Notes under the pieces: model-generated | Databases searched by the model: none | The model's input: the letters and a program-made list of their open reading frames with translations, nothing else | What the model was told of the DNA's origin: nothing | Part shown: positions 8,226 through 16,449 of the stretch, piece by piece | How positions within the stretch are numbered: position 1 is the stretch's first letter | Layout of the letters: each line of letters starts with the position of its first letter | Assembly (NCBI RefSeq): GCF_900184795.1 | Contig: NZ_FXXN01000027.1 | Span: forward strand, 569,820 to 633,819 | From: Magnetospirillum sp. 15-1 | Lineage (GTDB): Bacteria > Pseudomonadota > Alphaproteobacteria > Rhodospirillales > Magnetospirillaceae | Direction: 5' to 3' | Length of the DNA stretch: 64,000 nt | Made by a program: the position numbers and the translations under genes

Positions 8226-9791
8226 ATGGGACGCGTGGCCGGGTTGCTCCTTGCCCCGCTGCTGATCTGGGCCCCGCTGCTGTTCTGGCTGGCCGCTTGC
8301 GCCCCCATGGGGGCCGATGAGGCCCGGCCGCTTTCCTCCGCCTTCGACCGTCCGTTCGAGACCACCCTGGGCCGCGCCTTCGCCGACGAGCAGGCCCGCC
8401 GGCCCGGCGAAAGCGGCTTTCGCCTGCTCAACAACGGCGTGGGCGCCCTGATGACGCGGGCCGCCCTGATCGACCGGGCCGAGCGCAGCGTCGATTTCCA
8501 GACTTTCATCTTCGATGCCGACGAGGTCGGCGCCTTCATCCTCGACCACCTGATCGCGGCGGCGCGGCGCGGGGTGCGGGTCCGCATCCTGCTCGACGAT
8601 TACGAACTGGGGCTGGAGGACGGGCTGCTGGCCCGCCTGGATGCCGAGCCCAATGTGGAGGTGCGGCTGTTCAACCCCTTCCCCGACCGGGCGCGCTGGA
8701 CCCGCTCGGTTCAGATGGTGTGGAACATGGACCGCCTGGGGCGGCGCATGCACAACAAGGTGCTGGTGGCCGACGGGCAACTGGCCTTGCTGGGCGGGCG
8801 CAATGTCTCCAACCATTATTTCGAAGGGCCGTCCGAGTCCAATTTCCGCGATATCGAACTGCTGGCGGCGGGGCCGGCGGCGGCCCAGGCGGCATCCAGC
8901 TTCGATGCCTTCTGGAACTCCCCCATGGTCGGCGCGGTGCGGGCCTTCGGTCGCCCGCCCGACGGCGAGGCGCTGGACCGGCTGCTGTCGCTGCTGGCCG
9001 GGACCAGCGGTCCGGCGGTGGAGTACGTGCGCAGCCACGACCAGTTCTTCGAGCGGGTGGCCAGCCCGGCCAACATGATCTGGGCTCCCGCCCGGGTGGT
9101 GGCCGAGCCGCCCGACCGCCAGCCCGAGGGGGCGGCCAAGTCCTCGGCCGAGATCGCCCGCGCCAATGCTATCGCCCGTCAGGCCGCCCGGCGCGAGGCG
9201 GTGTACGAAAGCGCCTATTTCATTCCCGGCGACAAGGGCGTCCAGGTGCTGGGCGATCTGGTGCGGCGCGGCGTGGACGTCACCGTGCTGACCAATTCCC
9301 TGGCCGCCACCGACGTGGTGGCGGTGCACGCCGTCTACTCGCTCTACCGCCCGGCGCTGCTCGAGGCCGGGGTGCATCTGTTCGAGTACCGCGTCGACGC
9401 CAGGCGCCCCGAGCCGGCCGGCCAGCGTGTCCGTCTGGGCCGCTCGGACTCCGGCCTGCATGCCAAGATCGTCGTCTACGACCGGGCCATGGTGTGGGTG
9501 GGCAGCGCCAATTTCGATCCCCGCTCGCGCCACCTCAACACCGAGATCGGGGTGATGATCGACAGTGCCGAACTGGCGGAAAAAGTGCTGGCCGGCATCC
9601 AGCGGGACTTCGCCCCCGACCAGTCGTGGCGGCTGGAGCCCAATCCCGGCGCCGCCACCGGCCCCGTGGCCTGGGTGGGCGAGCGGGACGGCGTCATGCT
9701 CCGCCTGGAGACCGAACCGGACGGCGATCCCTGGCGGGGCCTGAAGACTCTGTTCTATTCGGTGCTGCCGGGGGTCGAGGAGCTTCTTTAG
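8226..9791 (+). CDS. Phospholipase D / cardiolipin-synthase-like lipoprotein
   Basis: A 521-residue member of the PLD superfamily with two HKD motifs: HNKVLVAD near residue 176 and LHAKIVVYD near 411, each followed by the GG/GSANFDPRS-type strand. Paired HKD motifs form one active site that cleaves or transfers phosphatidyl groups. The domain layout resembles ClsC-type cardiolipin synthases. The N-terminus has a hydrophobic segment ending LAACAP, a plausible lipobox, so the enzyme may be anchored in the envelope. It follows the EAL gene by six bases and is 35 bases before ubiA. The substrate cannot be fixed from sequence alone. Confidence 0.85.
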   Translation: MGRVAGLLLAPLLIWAPLLFWLAACAPMGADEARPLSSAFDRPFETTLGRAFADEQARRPGESGFRLLNNGVGALMTRAALIDRAERSVDFQTFIFDADEVGAFILDHLIAAARRGVRVRILLDDYELGLEDGLLARLDAEPNVEVRLFNPFPDRARWTRSVQMVWNMDRLGRRMHNKVLVADGQLALLGGRNVSNHYFEGPSESNFRDIELLAAGPAAAQAASSFDAFWNSPMVGAVRAFGRPPDGEALDRLLSLLAGTSGPAVEYVRSHDQFFERVASPANMIWAPARVVAEPPDRQPEGAAKSSAEIARANAIARQAARREAVYESAYFIPGDKGVQVLGDLVRRGVDVTVLTNSLAATDVVAVHAVYSLYRPALLEAGVHLFEYRVDARRPEPAGQRVRLGRSDSGLHAKIVVYDRAMVWVGSANFDPRSRHLNTEIGVMIDSAELAEKVLAGIQRDFAPDQSWRLEPNPGAATGPVAWVGERDGVMLRLETEPDGDPWRGLKTLFYSVLPGVEELL

Positions 9792-9826
9792 TTTCCCCGC
9801 CCGCCGGTTTCGGCTATCCATGAACC

Positions 9827-10741
9827 ATGTCCTCGTCCCAGACCCTTCAGGGCGACATACCGGTCGGCAACTGGATCGACCGCTACGTCCCCGCCGCCGC
9901 CCGGCCCTATTTCCGTCTGATGCGCCTCGATCGGCCCATCGGCACCTGGCTGCTGCTGTTCCCCTGCTGGTGGAGCATCGCCCTGGCCGGGTCGGGCTGG
10001 CCCGATCCGTGGCTGTTCGCGCTGTTCGCCATCGGCGCGGTGGTGATGCGCGGGGCGGGATGTACCTTCAACGACTGGGCCGACCGGGATTTCGATGGAA
10101 AGGTGGCGCGCACCGCCACCCGGCCCATCCCGTCGGGCGCCGTCAGTCCCACGCAGGCCCTGGCCTTCCTGGGGCTGCAGTTGCTGACCGGCCTCGCCAT
10201 ACTGATGCAGCTCAACACCTTCGCCATCGCGGTGGGCATCGCCTCGCTGCTGCTGGTCTTCCCCTATCCCTTCATGAAGCGCATCACCTACTGGCCGCAG
10301 GCCTGGCTGGGGCTGACCTTCAATTGGGGGGCGCTGCTGGGCTGGGCGGCGGTGCAGGGGCACATGGGCCTGCCGGCCCTGTTGCTCTACGTCGCCGGGC
10401 CGTTCTGGACGCTGGGCTACGACACCATCTATGCCCACCAGGACAAGGAGGACGACGCCCTGATCGGCGTGAAGTCCACCGCGCTGCGCCTGGGCGACGA
10501 TACGGTGAAGTGGCTGTGGCTGTTCTATCCCATGACCCTGGCCCTGATCGGTGCCGCCGGCTGGACGGCCGGCCTCTCCTGGGCGTTCTGGCCGGGCCTC
10601 GCCCTGGCCGGCGGCCATCTGCTGTGGCAGATCGGGAAGGTCGACATCCATGATGGCGCCGACTGCCTGGACAAGTTCAAGTCCAACCGCCATTTCGGCT
10701 GGCTGGTGCTTCTGGCCATCGTAGCGGGGAAGGTGCTGTAG
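9827..10741 (+). CDS. ubiA: 4-hydroxybenzoate polyprenyltransferase
   Basis: An integral-membrane prenyltransferase of ubiquinone synthesis that attaches the polyprenyl chain to 4-hydroxybenzoate. The 304 residues and about eight to nine membrane segments fit the family. The first Asp-rich motif is NDWADRDFD at about residue 81, next to RPIPSGAVS; the second is YDTIYAHQDKEDD near 200, followed by GVKSTALRLGDDT. These bind Mg-pyrophosphate. The opening GNWIDRYVPAAARPYFRLMR is typical of alphaproteobacterial UbiA. It is probably read with the upstream PLD gene or from a promoter in the 35-base gap. Confidence 0.95.
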   Translation: MSSSQTLQGDIPVGNWIDRYVPAAARPYFRLMRLDRPIGTWLLLFPCWWSIALAGSGWPDPWLFALFAIGAVVMRGAGCTFNDWADRDFDGKVARTATRPIPSGAVSPTQALAFLGLQLLTGLAILMQLNTFAIAVGIASLLLVFPYPFMKRITYWPQAWLGLTFNWGALLGWAAVQGHMGLPALLLYVAGPFWTLGYDTIYAHQDKEDDALIGVKSTALRLGDDTVKWLWLFYPMTLALIGAAGWTAGLSWAFWPGLALAGGHLLWQIGKVDIHDGADCLDKFKSNRHFGWLVLLAIVAGKVL

Positions 10742-10802
10742 CGCCTTCACGCTTGCGAACCAAGGGAAACCACGCCAAGTTATTGGCGGAAGGAGATCGG
10801 TT

Positions 10803-11060
10803 GTGTCCGAGCGTAAAGGCGGTTCCTGGGCGAAGGCATTGTATCGAGGGTTCCTCGATGGCTTGGCCGCGCCGACTCTGCTGGTGGAGCCCCCCCAAGG
10901 GAGCCGGAAATACGCCGAGCGCGATAGCCGGCCCGTCAGGATATCCGCTATCGCCGATCAGGCTTTTCGGGGTGTTTACAATGAATTTGGCCCAAGGGGC
11001 GGTGCAGGCGGGGTGATGGCCGTACGACAGGGTGAGTCATTTCGCAAGGCCGGCAAATAA
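10803..11060 (+). CDS. Hypothetical protein, partner of a DUF2335-like gene
   Basis: An 85-residue basic protein with no recognised motif and no signal peptide. It starts at GTG 10803 with AGGAG seven bases upstream. Its TAA overlaps the ATG of the next gene by one base, so the pair is translationally coupled. The middle holds a hydrophobic patch (LDGLAAPTLLVEP) followed by a charged, Gly-rich tail. Its function is unknown; the coupling suggests a shared role with the membrane protein downstream. Confidence 0.6.
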   Translation: MSERKGGSWAKALYRGFLDGLAAPTLLVEPPQGSRKYAERDSRPVRISAIADQAFRGVYNEFGPRGGAGGVMAVRQGESFRKAGK

Positions 11061-11527
11061 TGGAGCCAGTCGGTCCTGTGCCCAATTCGTTGCCTTCCAG
11101 GATTGAAGAGGACCTAAGGACCCAGCTGCAGGGAAAACTTCCCGAGGCCGATCTCGTTTCGGTCATGTCGCTGGTCCACGCCCTTGTCGTCAATGTTCAA
11201 CAGAACTATCACCTGACCCAACGTTCCGACCTTTATGCGGACGAGGCCGAAAAGCTGGAGCTTCTTGTTCCCGGGTTCGGGGCGAAATATGCCGATGCTC
11301 TGATCCGCGGTATCCATCATCAGATCGAGTGGGAGAAGGAGGATCAGGCGATCCTCCGAGAGGGGCAGAAGCGCGGTATGGATTATGGTTTGATCGTCGC
11401 CGCCCTCTTGATTATCGGCGCTGTAATCTGTGGCGTCATGGGGGCGAAGGAAGTGGGTATCGCCCTGGCGGGAGCCTCGGCATTGGGGATGGTTGGCAAG
11501 TTCATCGACGGTCGGCGCCACAAGTGA
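11060..11527 (+). CDS. DUF2335-like membrane protein
   Basis: A 155-residue protein whose second half matches the DUF2335 layout: a PGFGAKYADALI segment, an acidic/basic amphipathic helix (about residues 80-107), then two hydrophobic segments (about 112-130 and 133-148) and a short GKFIDGRR end. DUF2335 proteins are small inner-membrane proteins of unknown function. The N-terminal half has a helical segment with EEDLRTQLQGKLPEADLV. The stop overlaps the GTG start of the methyltransferase gene (GTGA), so three genes from 10803 to 12189 appear to be coupled. Confidence 0.65.
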   Translation: MEPVGPVPNSLPSRIEEDLRTQLQGKLPEADLVSVMSLVHALVVNVQQNYHLTQRSDLYADEAEKLELLVPGFGAKYADALIRGIHHQIEWEKEDQAILREGQKRGMDYGLIVAALLIIGAVICGVMGAKEVGIALAGASALGMVGKFIDGRRHK

Positions 11528-12189
11528 CCCCGGTCTCCGCCACCTACGAGGCCGCCAGCGCCTTTATTCAGGCCAACACGGAAGTCTCCCACCCGCCGGC
11601 CTGTCCCGAGATCAAGCTGTGGACGGCCACCGAGGTGACGCCCTTGTGGGAGGCAACGGAGGAGGCGCTGCTGCGCGTCAACCTGCCGCCGCCCTATTGG
11701 GCGTTCTGCTGGGCGGGCGGGCAGGCGCTGACCCGCTGGGTCCTGGATAACCCTGAGCTGGTGGCGGGCAAGCGGGTGCTGGACTTCGCCGCCGGATCGG
11801 GCGTCACCGCCCTGGCCGCCGCCAAGGTGGGCGCCGCCAGGGTCGAGGCCGCCGAGATCGACACCATGGCCTGCCACGCCATCCGCCTGAACGCCGAACT
11901 CAACGGCGTGGCGGTCGAGGTGCTGGCCGACGATGTGGTGGGGGCGCCCTGCCGCTGGGACGTGGTGATGGCCGGCGACGTCTGTTACGAGGCGCCCATG
12001 ACCGCCCATATCTGGCCCTGGCTGGTCCGGTTGGCCGCCGAGGGCGCCACCGTGGTGATGGCCGACCCCGGCCGCGCCTATCTGCCCAAGACCGGCCTGC
12101 TGCGGGTCGGACACTACACGGTGGTCACCAGCCTGGACCTGGAAGACAAGGCCCAGCGCGACGTGGGCATTTACAAGATCGTCGGCTGA
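11524..12189 (+). CDS. Class I SAM-dependent methyltransferase, PrmA/ETFB-lysine type
   Basis: A 221-residue Rossmann-fold methyltransferase. The SAM-binding motif I is VLDFAAGSGVTALAAA at about residues 86-101, followed by the acidic EAAEID loop. The post-motif DVVMAGDVCYE and the preceding PPPYWAFCWAGGQALTR are typical of the family that includes ETFB lysine methyltransferases and nicotinamide-methyltransferase-like proteins, which modify protein lysines. The actual substrate is not determined. The GTG start overlaps the upstream stop. It is convergent with the ABC permease gene, with only four bases between the two stops. Confidence 0.8.
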   Translation: MTPVSATYEAASAFIQANTEVSHPPACPEIKLWTATEVTPLWEATEEALLRVNLPPPYWAFCWAGGQALTRWVLDNPELVAGKRVLDFAAGSGVTALAAAKVGAARVEAAEIDTMACHAIRLNAELNGVAVEVLADDVVGAPCRWDVVMAGDVCYEAPMTAHIWPWLVRLAAEGATVVMADPGRAYLPKTGLLRVGHYTVVTSLDLEDKAQRDVGIYKIVG

Positions 12190-12193
12190 GGCT

Positions 12194-12991
12194 CTATTCC
12201 CCCACGTTCAGCAACGCTCCCCGAACCCGCGCCCCATGCCACGCCCACAGGAACAGGGCGGCCCCCAGCGACAGATAAAGGGCGTCGAGCGCCAGGGCCG
12301 AGGCCAGCAGGTCGATGCGCATGGTGCCCTCGAACACCACGGCGCGCATGCCCTCGAACACATGGGCGGGCGGCAGCGCCCAGGCCACCGGCTGCAGCCA
12401 GGAGGGCAGGGTGGAGATGGGGTAGTAGATGCCGGCCAGGGGCGCCATGGCGAAGATCATCACCCAGGCCAGGCTCTCGGCCCCCAGGCCGAAGCGCAGC
12501 ACCATGGCGGACACCGCCAGCCCCATGGCCCAGCCGCTGACCATCAGGCAGAACCAGAAGGCCACCAGGGGCGCCCCCAAGGTGAAGATGGAATAGTGAT
12601 AAAGGGGAATGGCCAGCAGGGCGGCGGGCAGCACGCCGATCACCGTGCGGATCAGGCTCATGGTCAGCATGGAGACCACCAGTTCGTGCGGCCGCAAGGG
12701 GCTGACCGACAGATGCCCCAGATTGCGCGACCACATCTCCTCGAGGAAGGACAGGGCCACCCCCAGATTGCCGCGGAACATCACGTCCCACAGCAGCACG
12801 GCACCGATCAGGATGCCGCCCGCCTGGGCCACCCAGGTGGAATGCTCGGCGAAGAAGCGGTTGGTGAAACCCCACATCACCATGTTGACGGCGGGCCAGT
12901 AGGCCATCTCGAGGAGGCGCGGCCACGAGCCCTTGAGGATATAGAGGTGCCGCAGGCACATGGCCTCGATGCGGCGGAGCGAGCGACTCAT
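12194..12991 (-). CDS. ABC-2 type transporter permease
   Basis: A 265-residue ABC-2 family permease with six hydrophobic segments and the amphipathic N-terminus before the first segment that is typical of polysaccharide and drug exporters. The conserved late segment MAPLAGIYYPISTLPSWLQP is present, followed by the last membrane helix. Its ATG overlaps the stop of the ATPase gene (ATGA), so the two make one transporter. The export substrate is unknown. It is the last gene of an operon that begins with two EAL-like proteins, which suggests that the transporter may be controlled by, or work with, those proteins. Confidence 0.88.
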   Translation of the reverse strand: MSRSLRRIEAMCLRHLYILKGSWPRLLEMAYWPAVNMVMWGFTNRFFAEHSTWVAQAGGILIGAVLLWDVMFRGNLGVALSFLEEMWSRNLGHLSVSPLRPHELVVSMLTMSLIRTVIGVLPAALLAIPLYHYSIFTLGAPLVAFWFCLMVSGWAMGLAVSAMVLRFGLGAESLAWVMIFAMAPLAGIYYPISTLPSWLQPVAWALPPAHVFEGMRAVVFEGTMRIDLLASALALDALYLSLGAALFLWAWHGARVRGALLNVGE

Positions 12992-13731
12992 GACGCCGCC
13001 TCCGGCCGCTGGCGGTCCCGCGCGATGTCCAGGAACACCTCCTCCATGGTGTCGCGGCCGAAGCGCGCGATCAGCGCGGCGGGCGAACCCTGGTCGACGA
13101 TGCGGCCCTGCTTCATCATCAGCACGTGATCGCACATGCGCTCGACCTCGGTCATGTTGTGCGACGCCAGCACGATGGTGGCACCGGTGGCGCGCTGGTA
13201 GGAGCGGAACCAGCCCCGCACCCAGTCGGCGGTGTCGGGGTCGAGCGAGGCGGTGGGTTCGTCCAGCAGCAGCAGGTCGGGCTTGTTGAGCAGCGCCTTG
13301 GCCAGGGCGACGCGGGTCTTCTGCCCCGCCGACAGCTTGCCCGCCGGACGGTCGATGAACTCGGCCAGTTCCAGTTCGTCGCTCAGTTCGGCGATACGGT
13401 CCTTCAGATGCTCCACCCCGTACAGCCCGCCATAGACCTTGAGGTTCTGGCGCACCGTCAGGCGATGGGGCAGGTCCACATAGGGGCTGGAGAAGTTCAT
13501 GCGCGGCAGGACGCGGTAGCGGTGCCGCACCATGTCCTCGCCCAGCACGGTGATGGAGCCCGAGGTGGGCAGCAAGAGGCCGAGCAGCATGGACAGCGTG
13601 GTGGTCTTGCCCGCTCCGTTGCCGCCCAGCAGCGCGGTGGTCGAGCCGGCGGTAATGGTGAAGTCGAGGCCGTCCACGGCCTTGACCGGGCCAAAGCTCT
13701 TGTAGAGCGCGCGGACCTCTACGGCACTCAA
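12988..13731 (-). CDS. ABC transporter ATP-binding protein
   Basis: A 247-residue ABC ATPase that powers the adjacent ABC-2 permease. Walker A is GGNGAGKTT (about residues 34-42), the signature is LSAGQ, Walker B is LLLLDEPTASLD, and the switch His is in LASHNMTEVE. MNFSSPYVDLPHRLTVRQNL contains the Q-loop region. The start is TTG 13731, which overlaps the stop of the upstream gene (TTGA); no ATG or GTG fits the conserved N-terminus. Four genes are thus linked without gaps. Confidence 0.88.
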   Translation of the reverse strand: MSAVEVRALYKSFGPVKAVDGLDFTITAGSTTALLGGNGAGKTTTLSMLLGLLLPTSGSITVLGEDMVRHRYRVLPRMNFSSPYVDLPHRLTVRQNLKVYGGLYGVEHLKDRIAELSDELELAEFIDRPAGKLSAGQKTRVALAKALLNKPDLLLLDEPTASLDPDTADWVRGWFRSYQRATGATIVLASHNMTEVERMCDHVLMMKQGRIVDQGSPAALIARFGRDTMEEVFLDIARDRQRPEAAS

Positions 13732-14987
13732 GCTCTGGGCCGCGCCCGCAGGCCCCGCTTGCGCGGGTCGCCCTGCACCATGGATTCGATATGACGGCCC
13801 TGGAACAGGGTGATGCCGACCGAATGGCCGTATTCGATGCCGGCCTGGTTGTCGCAGCGGCACAGGATGATGCGGGTGACGCCGATGCGCCGCAGCGCCT
13901 CGGTCTTCTTGTCCTTTTCCTCGGTCAGAGAGGGGTCCCACACCAGCTTGATCAGATCGGCGCCCAGGCGCTCGCGATCAACGAAGGGCAACTGCGAATA
14001 GGTCAGGCCGTCGATACAGATGCGATAGCCGCGATCATGGGCGAAGTCCCGGGCGAAGAGATAGCCGCCCAGATCGGCGAAGATGTCCACCTTCTGCAGT
14101 TCCAGCACGATGGTGCCGCGCATGCCCGCCTTGACGTTGTCGTCGAACACCAGGAATTCGGGGCTGAGGATGGTGGAGACGTTGAGGTTGATGCTGATGT
14201 CGCCTTCCAGGGTGCGGTCGTCGTGCTTGTTCAGCATGGACAGCACGCGGCGGTCCAGGGTCTCGGTCAATTGCTGGAACAGCCAGGGACTGGAATTGAC
14301 GTTGACGCTGGGAAACAGGGTCTGGCGCAGGTCGGCGATGGAGATGAACAGCTCGTGGAATACCGGGGCGGGCGGCGACTTGCCCACCACGGCGCACACC
14401 GCCTGACGGCGCATCAGGTTGGCGAGGTCGGCCTGTCCCAGCGAGGATTCCACCCGGTGCAGCAATTCCGGGGTGAAGGGGCTGCCCTTGGGCTTGTTCG
14501 CTTGGAACTTGGCTTCCTGGGCGCTCTTTTCCGAGGCGGCGTGGCGTTTGGCGTTTTCCTCCTGGACCATCTTCTGGGCCAGGGCCAGCAGCATGTCGTA
14601 TTCGCGGTCGAGCGAGTACCAGGTGCAGAACAGCGGCTGGCGGGTGCGCTGTTCCTCCATCACCAGGGGGTCGTCCGAGAACAGGAAGCGCAGCTTGACC
14701 ACCGACGCTTCGATCTCGTCCTGGGCCTGGGCCTTGTAGATGACCATCAGATCGGAATTGGCCAGGGTGAACACCTGTGCCTGCATCAGCTTGACCAACT
14801 GCTCGAAGGTGTTGCCGGCGATGCGGGTATGGTGCTCGCGCCGGTTCTGGGCGGCCAGCCCCGACAGGTGGACATGCACGGCCCGGCGGTCGTGGCGGTG
14901 GCGCTCCAGCCGGTGGACGTAGTCGAGCAGCAGGCTTTCCTGGCTGTTGGGCCGGGGTATCCCCCCGGACGGCGGCGCATTCATCAT
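13728..14987 (-). CDS. Degenerate EAL-like protein, second paralogue
   Basis: A 419-residue protein paralogous to the gene just upstream. Both have an N-terminal domain of about 120 residues (VHVHLSGL versus LHLHLSRL, then MQAQVFTLANSDLMVIYK versus a matching stretch), a charged linker, and a C-terminal EAL-like barrel: SINLNVSTILSPEF, VLELQKVDIF, CIDGLTYSQLPF, LIKLVW, IILCRCDN, GITLFQGRHI. The acidic pair that binds metal in true EAL enzymes (DDFG) is replaced by DGLT, so catalysis is unlikely. It may bind a ligand or a partner. The ATG overlaps the upstream stop (ATGA), and its own stop overlaps the ABC ATPase start. Confidence 0.7.
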   Translation of the reverse strand: MMNAPPSGGIPRPNSQESLLLDYVHRLERHRHDRRAVHVHLSGLAAQNRREHHTRIAGNTFEQLVKLMQAQVFTLANSDLMVIYKAQAQDEIEASVVKLRFLFSDDPLVMEEQRTRQPLFCTWYSLDREYDMLLALAQKMVQEENAKRHAASEKSAQEAKFQANKPKGSPFTPELLHRVESSLGQADLANLMRRQAVCAVVGKSPPAPVFHELFISIADLRQTLFPSVNVNSSPWLFQQLTETLDRRVLSMLNKHDDRTLEGDISINLNVSTILSPEFLVFDDNVKAGMRGTIVLELQKVDIFADLGGYLFARDFAHDRGYRICIDGLTYSQLPFVDRERLGADLIKLVWDPSLTEEKDKKTEALRRIGVTRIILCRCDNQAGIEYGHSVGITLFQGRHIESMVQGDPRKRGLRARPRA

Positions 14988-16324
14988 CAGCGCAGCGCCT
15001 TCAGGACGGGGAACAGGTCGAGCATGTCATTGTCGCCGCATTCGGCGCGCGGCCGGCCGTTGATGACGGCGTGGCGGTGGGTACATTGCTGCAGGGTGCA
15101 GGCCGACGACTTCCCGCACTGGGCCATGGTGACGGCGGCGATCATGGAATCCAGGAAGCGGCCCTGGAACATGCGGATGCCCTGGGCCAGGCCCCACGAT
15201 ACCGAGGTCTCGGAATCGCAGCGCGACAGGATCACCCGGTCAAAGCCCACCGGCCCCAGGGCGGCCAGCAGTTCGGCGGTCTTGATGTCGTCGAGCATGT
15301 CGTTGCTCCACGACACCTTGACGTAGTCGGTGTCGTAAAGCTCGGCGTCCATGAACTGGAGCGTCACCGGGCTCATGCCGTCCAGCACCGAGCGGTGCCC
15401 GCGCGAGCGCAGCAGGTCGCGGGTGCGGAAGAAGCCGTCCAGGTCGTTGAAGATGTCCAGCAACTGGAACTCGACCACCAGACCGGCGCGGCCGCGGATG
15501 GACGCCTCGAACTGCTGGAACACCGGCGTCTGCACGGTGGCCATGTTGAGGTTGACGGAAAAGGCGGCGGGCATCTTGCGGAAGCCCACGTCCTGCAGCA
15601 CCGACAGGACGCGCAGGTCGAGGACCTGGGACAGGTGCTGGAACAGCCAGCGGTTGGACAAGATGTTGACGTCGGGGGCCAGGGCCTTCTGCAGGTCCAT
15701 GATGGACATGAAGAATTCCTGGAAGGCCACCTCGGCGTGCATGTTCTCGTTGATGCGGATACAGGCCTGGCGCCGCACCACGCCGGCGATGTCGGTGGCG
15801 CCGATGCGCTCGAGCACCCGGGTGAGGTTCTTGGCGTCCAGGGGCTGGATCTGCGGCGCGGTACGCTGGTCGGCCACCGACTTCTTGGCGTCGACCACCA
15901 TCTGGCCGCACAGCGAGAAGAAGGAATCGTAGTCGGCTTCCAGGTCGTAATAGCTGACGAAGCGGTCCTGGCCGTCGGGGGATTCGGCATAGGTCAGCGG
16001 ATCGGTGGAAAACAGGGCGCGCAGCTTGTAGACGATGGCGTCCAGGTCGGCGAAGCGGGCGTCCTTGCAGATCAGGATGATGTCCGAATTGGTCATCAGG
16101 AACATCTGGCCGCGATAGGCGTCGACCATGGATTCGAACATGCGGAAGGCAATGCGGATGCGGCCCTCCTCCCGGTTGGCCGGGAGAAGGCGGGACAGAT
16201 GCAGATGCAGCGCCACCCGGCCCTCGCGAATCCTGCCGACGCGTTCGGCGGCATCGTAGAGAAGGCTTTCCGGCGTGACGACTTCCTGCTGTCTTCCTCC
16301 GAACGCGCTGGCGTTCATAAGCAC
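14987..16324 (-). CDS. Degenerate EAL-like protein, first paralogue
   Basis: A 445-residue first gene of a four-gene reverse operon. The N-terminal domain (HLHLSRLLPANREEGRIRI, then MFLMTNSDIILICKDARF) is shared with the next gene. The C-terminal half follows an EAL barrel outline: FSVNLNMATVQTPVF, LVVEFQLLDIF, VLDGMSPVTLQFM, YVKVSW, ILSRCDS, GIRMFQGRFLD. The DDFG metal site is lost (DGMS). Unlike its paralogue it ends with a Cys-containing tail, CGKSSACTLQQC, then HRHAV. It has a strong promoter at 16385-16413. A regulatory, non-enzymatic role is inferred, not shown. Confidence 0.7.
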   Translation of the reverse strand: MLMNASAFGGRQQEVVTPESLLYDAAERVGRIREGRVALHLHLSRLLPANREEGRIRIAFRMFESMVDAYRGQMFLMTNSDIILICKDARFADLDAIVYKLRALFSTDPLTYAESPDGQDRFVSYYDLEADYDSFFSLCGQMVVDAKKSVADQRTAPQIQPLDAKNLTRVLERIGATDIAGVVRRQACIRINENMHAEVAFQEFFMSIMDLQKALAPDVNILSNRWLFQHLSQVLDLRVLSVLQDVGFRKMPAAFSVNLNMATVQTPVFQQFEASIRGRAGLVVEFQLLDIFNDLDGFFRTRDLLRSRGHRSVLDGMSPVTLQFMDAELYDTDYVKVSWSNDMLDDIKTAELLAALGPVGFDRVILSRCDSETSVSWGLAQGIRMFQGRFLDSMIAAVTMAQCGKSSACTLQQCTHRHAVINGRPRAECGDNDMLDLFPVLKALR

Positions 16325-16384
16325 CCCGATCTCAACGCGCCGCCATTCCTAAAAGGCGGTCGCAACACCCATTGTGATCCGCCA

Positions 16385-16413
16385 TATATAAAGGCCCGGT
16401 TACCTGGGTGCAA
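16385..16413 (-). promoter_or_regulatory. Sigma70-type promoter of the EAL-like/ABC operon
   Basis: On the reverse strand TTGCAC (16413-16408) and TATATA (16390-16385) are spaced by 17 bases. The predicted start of transcription is near 16378, about 54 bases before the ATG at 16324. The -35 box overlaps the only GTG that could lengthen the divergent phosphatase gene, which argues for a shorter start there. Confidence 0.7.
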
Positions 16414-16449
16414 AAAAGTAACATCGGCGAGGCCACGGCCCTAGTGGAA

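Noticed and set aside
3894-9821. A reverse-strand open frame of about 1,975 codons
   Set aside because: It is antisense to gcvPA, gcvPB, the EAL gene and the PLD gene, all with clear family motifs. High GC in third positions keeps the opposite frame open; its product is repetitive His/Gly/Gln-rich sequence.
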